NCBI GenBank assembly: GCA_033961575.1 | Contig: CM066727.1 | Coordinates: forward strand, 155,915,434-155,979,433 | Source: Aselliscus stoliczkanus | Lineage: Eukaryota > Chordata > Mammalia > Chiroptera > Hipposideridae | Length of the DNA: 64,000 bases | Reading direction: 5' to 3' | Part shown: positions 57,640 through 64,000 of the stretch, piece after piece | Numbering within the stretch: position 1 is the stretch's first letter | Layout of the letters: each line of letters starts with the position of its first letter | Made by a program: the position numbers and the translations under genes | The notes under the pieces: generated by a model | Database searches by the model: none | Seen by the model: the letters and a program-made list of their open reading frames with translations, nothing else | Told to the model about the DNA's origin: nothing

Positions 57640-59955
57640 CAGGGCCCAGCTACAAATTCAGCTGAAGGGACCAAGGTGGGCATTTGAGTGGACTCTGTGC
57701 TCCCTGGATGGAGCTGCGGCAGGGGGCGCTGAGCCTCCAGATCCTGCTGACCAGAAGGGAACGCCCCAGCAGGCTGGGCTTGGACCATGCTCGTCTGCCC
57801 TCAGGCTGGAGAACAAGGGGATACCAAGAGGATTTTGCAAGAGACTTTCTTTTAAATTGGGGCAGACCTGTTTCCTCTCCTTTCTTCCAGCTTTTGGGAG
57901 TAGGGGAGAGGGCAGCAACAGAGGCACCGGGAGCCTTCCAGCCTGAGAGATGAAAATGGCAGCTTGCCATGCCTACCCTTTCCCTGTCTGGGCAACAGGC
58001 TCAGGGCTGGGCCCTTCTTCCCTTTTTTCTGGGAATATTTTGTACAAAGACTGGGCAGGCATGAGGAGTACCTATTCCATGCTTGCCTTTTCTATGCCTG
58101 CAACCCCAGCACGGTCCTGGGGACCCCCCCTTCCCAAGACAGGTCTCCCTCCTAGGCGCAAGGCAGAGGAGGGAGATGCTCTGGGGACCCAGCTCTGTCC
58201 ATATTTCAGGGGAATGTTTCCATTTGCCAAATCTTAGTCCCATGATCTGTCCCCAAAGGGGAACAAAGGGACTTCTGTCAGCTCAGATTTAGCCCCAGTT
58301 CCTGCAAAGCTCCAGGGAAAGGGGTGTGTGGGCCTCATTGGTACTGTGAAAATGCCCAGCCAGAGAGCAAGCATTTGTGTGGGGATGTCAGATCAGGAGC
58401 TGGAAGTTCACCTGCACGTGCCAAAGAGAGTAGGCTGGCCAGGGAGTGGGGTGAGGCCAGACTCTGATCTGAGAGCCTCAACAGTCGGGGTCAGGTCACT
58501 CTGCCCCAGTGTGCTCTTGTCGTCTGCTGGCAAGGGGGTGCACGGCATCTCTACCCCTTCTGTTGCCAAATTGGAAAAGGGCCAGGGCATGAAGGAAGAT
58601 GACCCTGATCCAAACCTGTCCTCCCAAGCCCCTGGCACTGGGGAGGGCCTGTGTGTCTGTGTAATGTGCATGCATGTTGGTCTTTGTGTGCGTTTCTGTT
58701 TTCCAGGGCTGTGTGTGTCCTTTGCTCCTGCTCCTCAGCTCCCCACCCTGGGCTGCCTCTCTCCTGTGGGCCTCTATCTTCTGGGAATAAGGCAGGGTTT
58801 CCAGTTCCAAGGGATGGAGAGAGATGCCCAGGTTGCACAGAAGTAGGATGGGGGTGTGGTAGCAAGAGGAGGGGGCGTCCTGGGGAGAGGAGTCCTTTTT
58901 GTGCCAAATCCCTAAGTGCCATTTGGGGGCCACGTATGCAGCATGACTGTCCTTGCCTGGGGCAGGGACCAAGCCTGAACTGTCTGGGGTATGGTGGTCA
59001 GAGGCTCAGGAATTTCCTGGGTTTCCCAGCTGGTGTCCTGGGACGTGGTATGCTTTGGGACTGGGGTAGCATGGGGACCCAGATACTGGTACTAGGGATG
59101 GGGCAGGGGAACCTGAAACTTGGCCTTCCCCAGCCTTCAGCCTGAGTTGAGCATGTTCCTGGCTCTCTAACCCCTGTGAAGCCTGCAAGGGCTGGCAGGA
59201 GGCTTAGGAGGCTGGACTCTAGCTTCCCTTCCTATCCCTGCCTTCCTTTTATCCCTTTCCCTGCAACCTCCTTGCCTCTGGCCTGTATTAGTTGGTGCCT
59301 TGGTTTCTCCATCTGTACCTGATTAAGTCAAAGGCAGCTTGAATTTTGCTTGAAGATTGCTTTGTCTTGGAGGCAATTAGAGAGGCAAAGGAGAGAGGGT
59401 CCCAGAATTGCTGGATTTGGGAGTAGCAGGGGCAAGTGGTACTCGTGCCCTTCCTCGTGCCCTTTCTGACTCTAGCTCCTGGCTCGAACTGCCTGCCTTG
59501 CAGGACCTTCATGCATCAACCAAATAGACCATTAGGCACTTCATTAAGCAAGGCAGGTGGAGGGCAAAAGACTAATTGGTCCAGACAGAAAATCAGCTCC
59601 CTTTCCCCCATCCATATCCCTGCATAGGAAGGGACTGCTTGGAGCTCTGGAGTTGGGGTGAGGGTATAAGGAGACCAGAGTGAGAAGACCTCATTCTTGG
59701 GGGACCTGTCTCTGCTGTTTGCCAGGTGGGAAGAGCCTGTCCAGACCCTGGCTCCCCATACCACAGTGCCAGCCATGCCCTTCCCCTGGGCTACCATTGC
59801 CCGCTTCCTCACCAGTTGGTGGGGAAGTCAGTGGATGGGAGGGCCATGGTTTTATAATGTAACCACTGTGGGAGGGGGGGCAGGGTGATGTACCATGTAT
59901 TTCAGTGAAATATTTAATATATTTAAATATCAATAAAAATCAAACTCTTTGTAAA
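57640..59955 (+). other. ADCY6: ADCY6 3' untranslated region
   Basis: About 2.3 kb from the TAG to just past the AATAAA at 59,932. Unique-looking; the last 80 bases are A/T-rich ('gaaatatttaatatatttaa'). Confidence 0.8.
59932..59937 (+). terminator. ADCY6: ADCY6 poly(A) signal AATAAA
   Basis: Canonical hexamer in 'tcaataaaaatc', followed within 35 bases by T/G-rich sequence ('ttctctgtagctgttctgg'). Confidence 0.85.
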
Positions 59956-60378
59956 ATTCCCTGTTCTCTGTAGCTGTTCTGGGCTGCGGGTTGGGTCAGA
60001 AGTGGCAGAGCCTGGTGTAGGAGGCAGCCTCCTGCCCGAGGGCTCTGTGGACCTCTCGTCTGTGGTCAAAGGGCTTCCCTCTGATTGTCTCCCTGCCAAG
60101 GTGAAGCTGCATTGTCTTCAACAGCACGACTGCTCTAGGCCCTTCAGCATCCTGAGGACCCATTTGTCTTTCCAGATATGTTACCCTAACCCCTTCCTCA
60201 TATGAGGTCAGGCCCCCCTGTGGTGGGCTTCCCACTGCCCTGGCCCCTCCCAAACCAAACGCCAAGTTCTGGCTCCTTCCAGACTCTCTCACATACCTGA
60301 TCTCTTAGGAATCTGGGCATTGGGATAATTTCCCTCCCCCTCCTTTCTGTGCATACCAGTGACTGCTAGTCCAATCTG

Positions 60379-60384
60379 TTTACT
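60379..60384 (-). terminator. TEX49: Possible TEX49 poly(A) signal variant AGTAAA
   Basis: TTTACT on the plus strand, 120 bases past the TEX49 stop. No canonical AATAAA lies between the stop and the ADCY6 3' end. Speculative. Confidence 0.3.
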
Positions 60385-60504
60385 TTGCTTTCTTGAGCCC
60401 CTCCTCCCATTAGTCAGCCATCAGAACCAGGACACCTTCTTCCTCTTTCCCCTTCTTTGCCCTCCTTCCATAGTCCATCTTGTCATTCTGCAAACATATC
60501 CTGC

Positions 60505-63760
<3,256 letters not shown>

Positions 63761-64000
63761 TGCTATGGTCTGAATGTGTCCTCCCCAAGATTCATACGTT
63801 GAAAACTTAATGACCAAGGTGATGGTGTTTGGAGGTGGGACCTTTGGGAGGTGATTAGGTCATGAGGGCAGAGCCCTCATCAATGGGATCCATGCCCTTA
63901 TCAAAGAGGCCTGAGAGAGCTTCCTTGCCCCTTCTGCCATAAAGAGAAGTCTGTGACCTGGTGGAGGACTCTCACCAAACCATGCTGGCACCCTGGTCTT
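63761..64000 (+). mobile_element. MaLR LTR, 3' cut by the window end
   Basis: Begins TGCTATGGTCTGAATGTGTC and continues with 'ttcatacgttgaaaacttaa', 'ggacctttgggaggtgatta', 'ggtcatgagggcagagccct', typical of MLT1/MST-type non-autonomous ERVL-MaLR LTRs. No viral gene is present. Confidence 0.7.

Overview
This is a GC-rich mammalian genomic window. It holds parts or all of four protein-coding genes, read here from conserved exon sequences, splice sites and reading-frame arithmetic. The tRNA-derived short interspersed repeats (heads beginning GGCCGGCC or GGCCAGCC, 3' ends of the TTCCCCAATAAAA type) look like those of bats, probably the horseshoe-bat lineage (Rhinolophoidea). That assignment is an inference from repeat style, not from a species-specific marker. 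The order of genes matches the human 12q13 neighbourhood in inverted orientation.

Layout. 1-8,850: the 3' two-thirds of DDX23 (+), the U5 snRNP DEAD-box helicase, in 12 coding exons; the N-terminal RS-rich part lies upstream of the window. 9,670-18,650: CACNB3 (-), the voltage-gated calcium channel beta-3 subunit, complete with 13 coding exons giving 484 residues, plus an alternative first coding exon at 21,900-21,941. About 18,550-23,300: two GC/CpG-rich promoter regions for CACNB3. About 23,300-39,700: intergenic DNA filled with SINEs, L1 and L2 pieces, a MaLR LTR and simple repeats. About 39,700-40,900: the CpG island and probable non-coding first exon of ADCY6 (+). 44,856-57,639: 21 coding exons of ADCY6 (adenylyl cyclase 6, 1,165 residues), followed by a 2.3 kb 3' UTR ending near 59,955. 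60,505-63,061: three exons on the minus strand that join in frame into a 104-residue C-terminal part of a small protein that I recognise as TEX49 (testis-expressed 49); its first exon lies beyond the window. The window ends inside a MaLR LTR.

Arrangement. DDX23 and CACNB3 converge, CACNB3 and ADCY6 diverge from separate CpG islands, and ADCY6 and TEX49 converge. CACNB3 and ADCY6 both act in excitable-cell calcium and cAMP signalling, but nothing in the sequence links their regulation. All four reading frames are intact across every junction that can be checked.

No undescribed multi-gene system was found. The least obvious items are the three short TEX49 exons, a 37-nt piece of U2 snRNA inserted into an old MIR inside an ADCY6 intron, and two bat SINE families that each occur in a long and a short head-only form.
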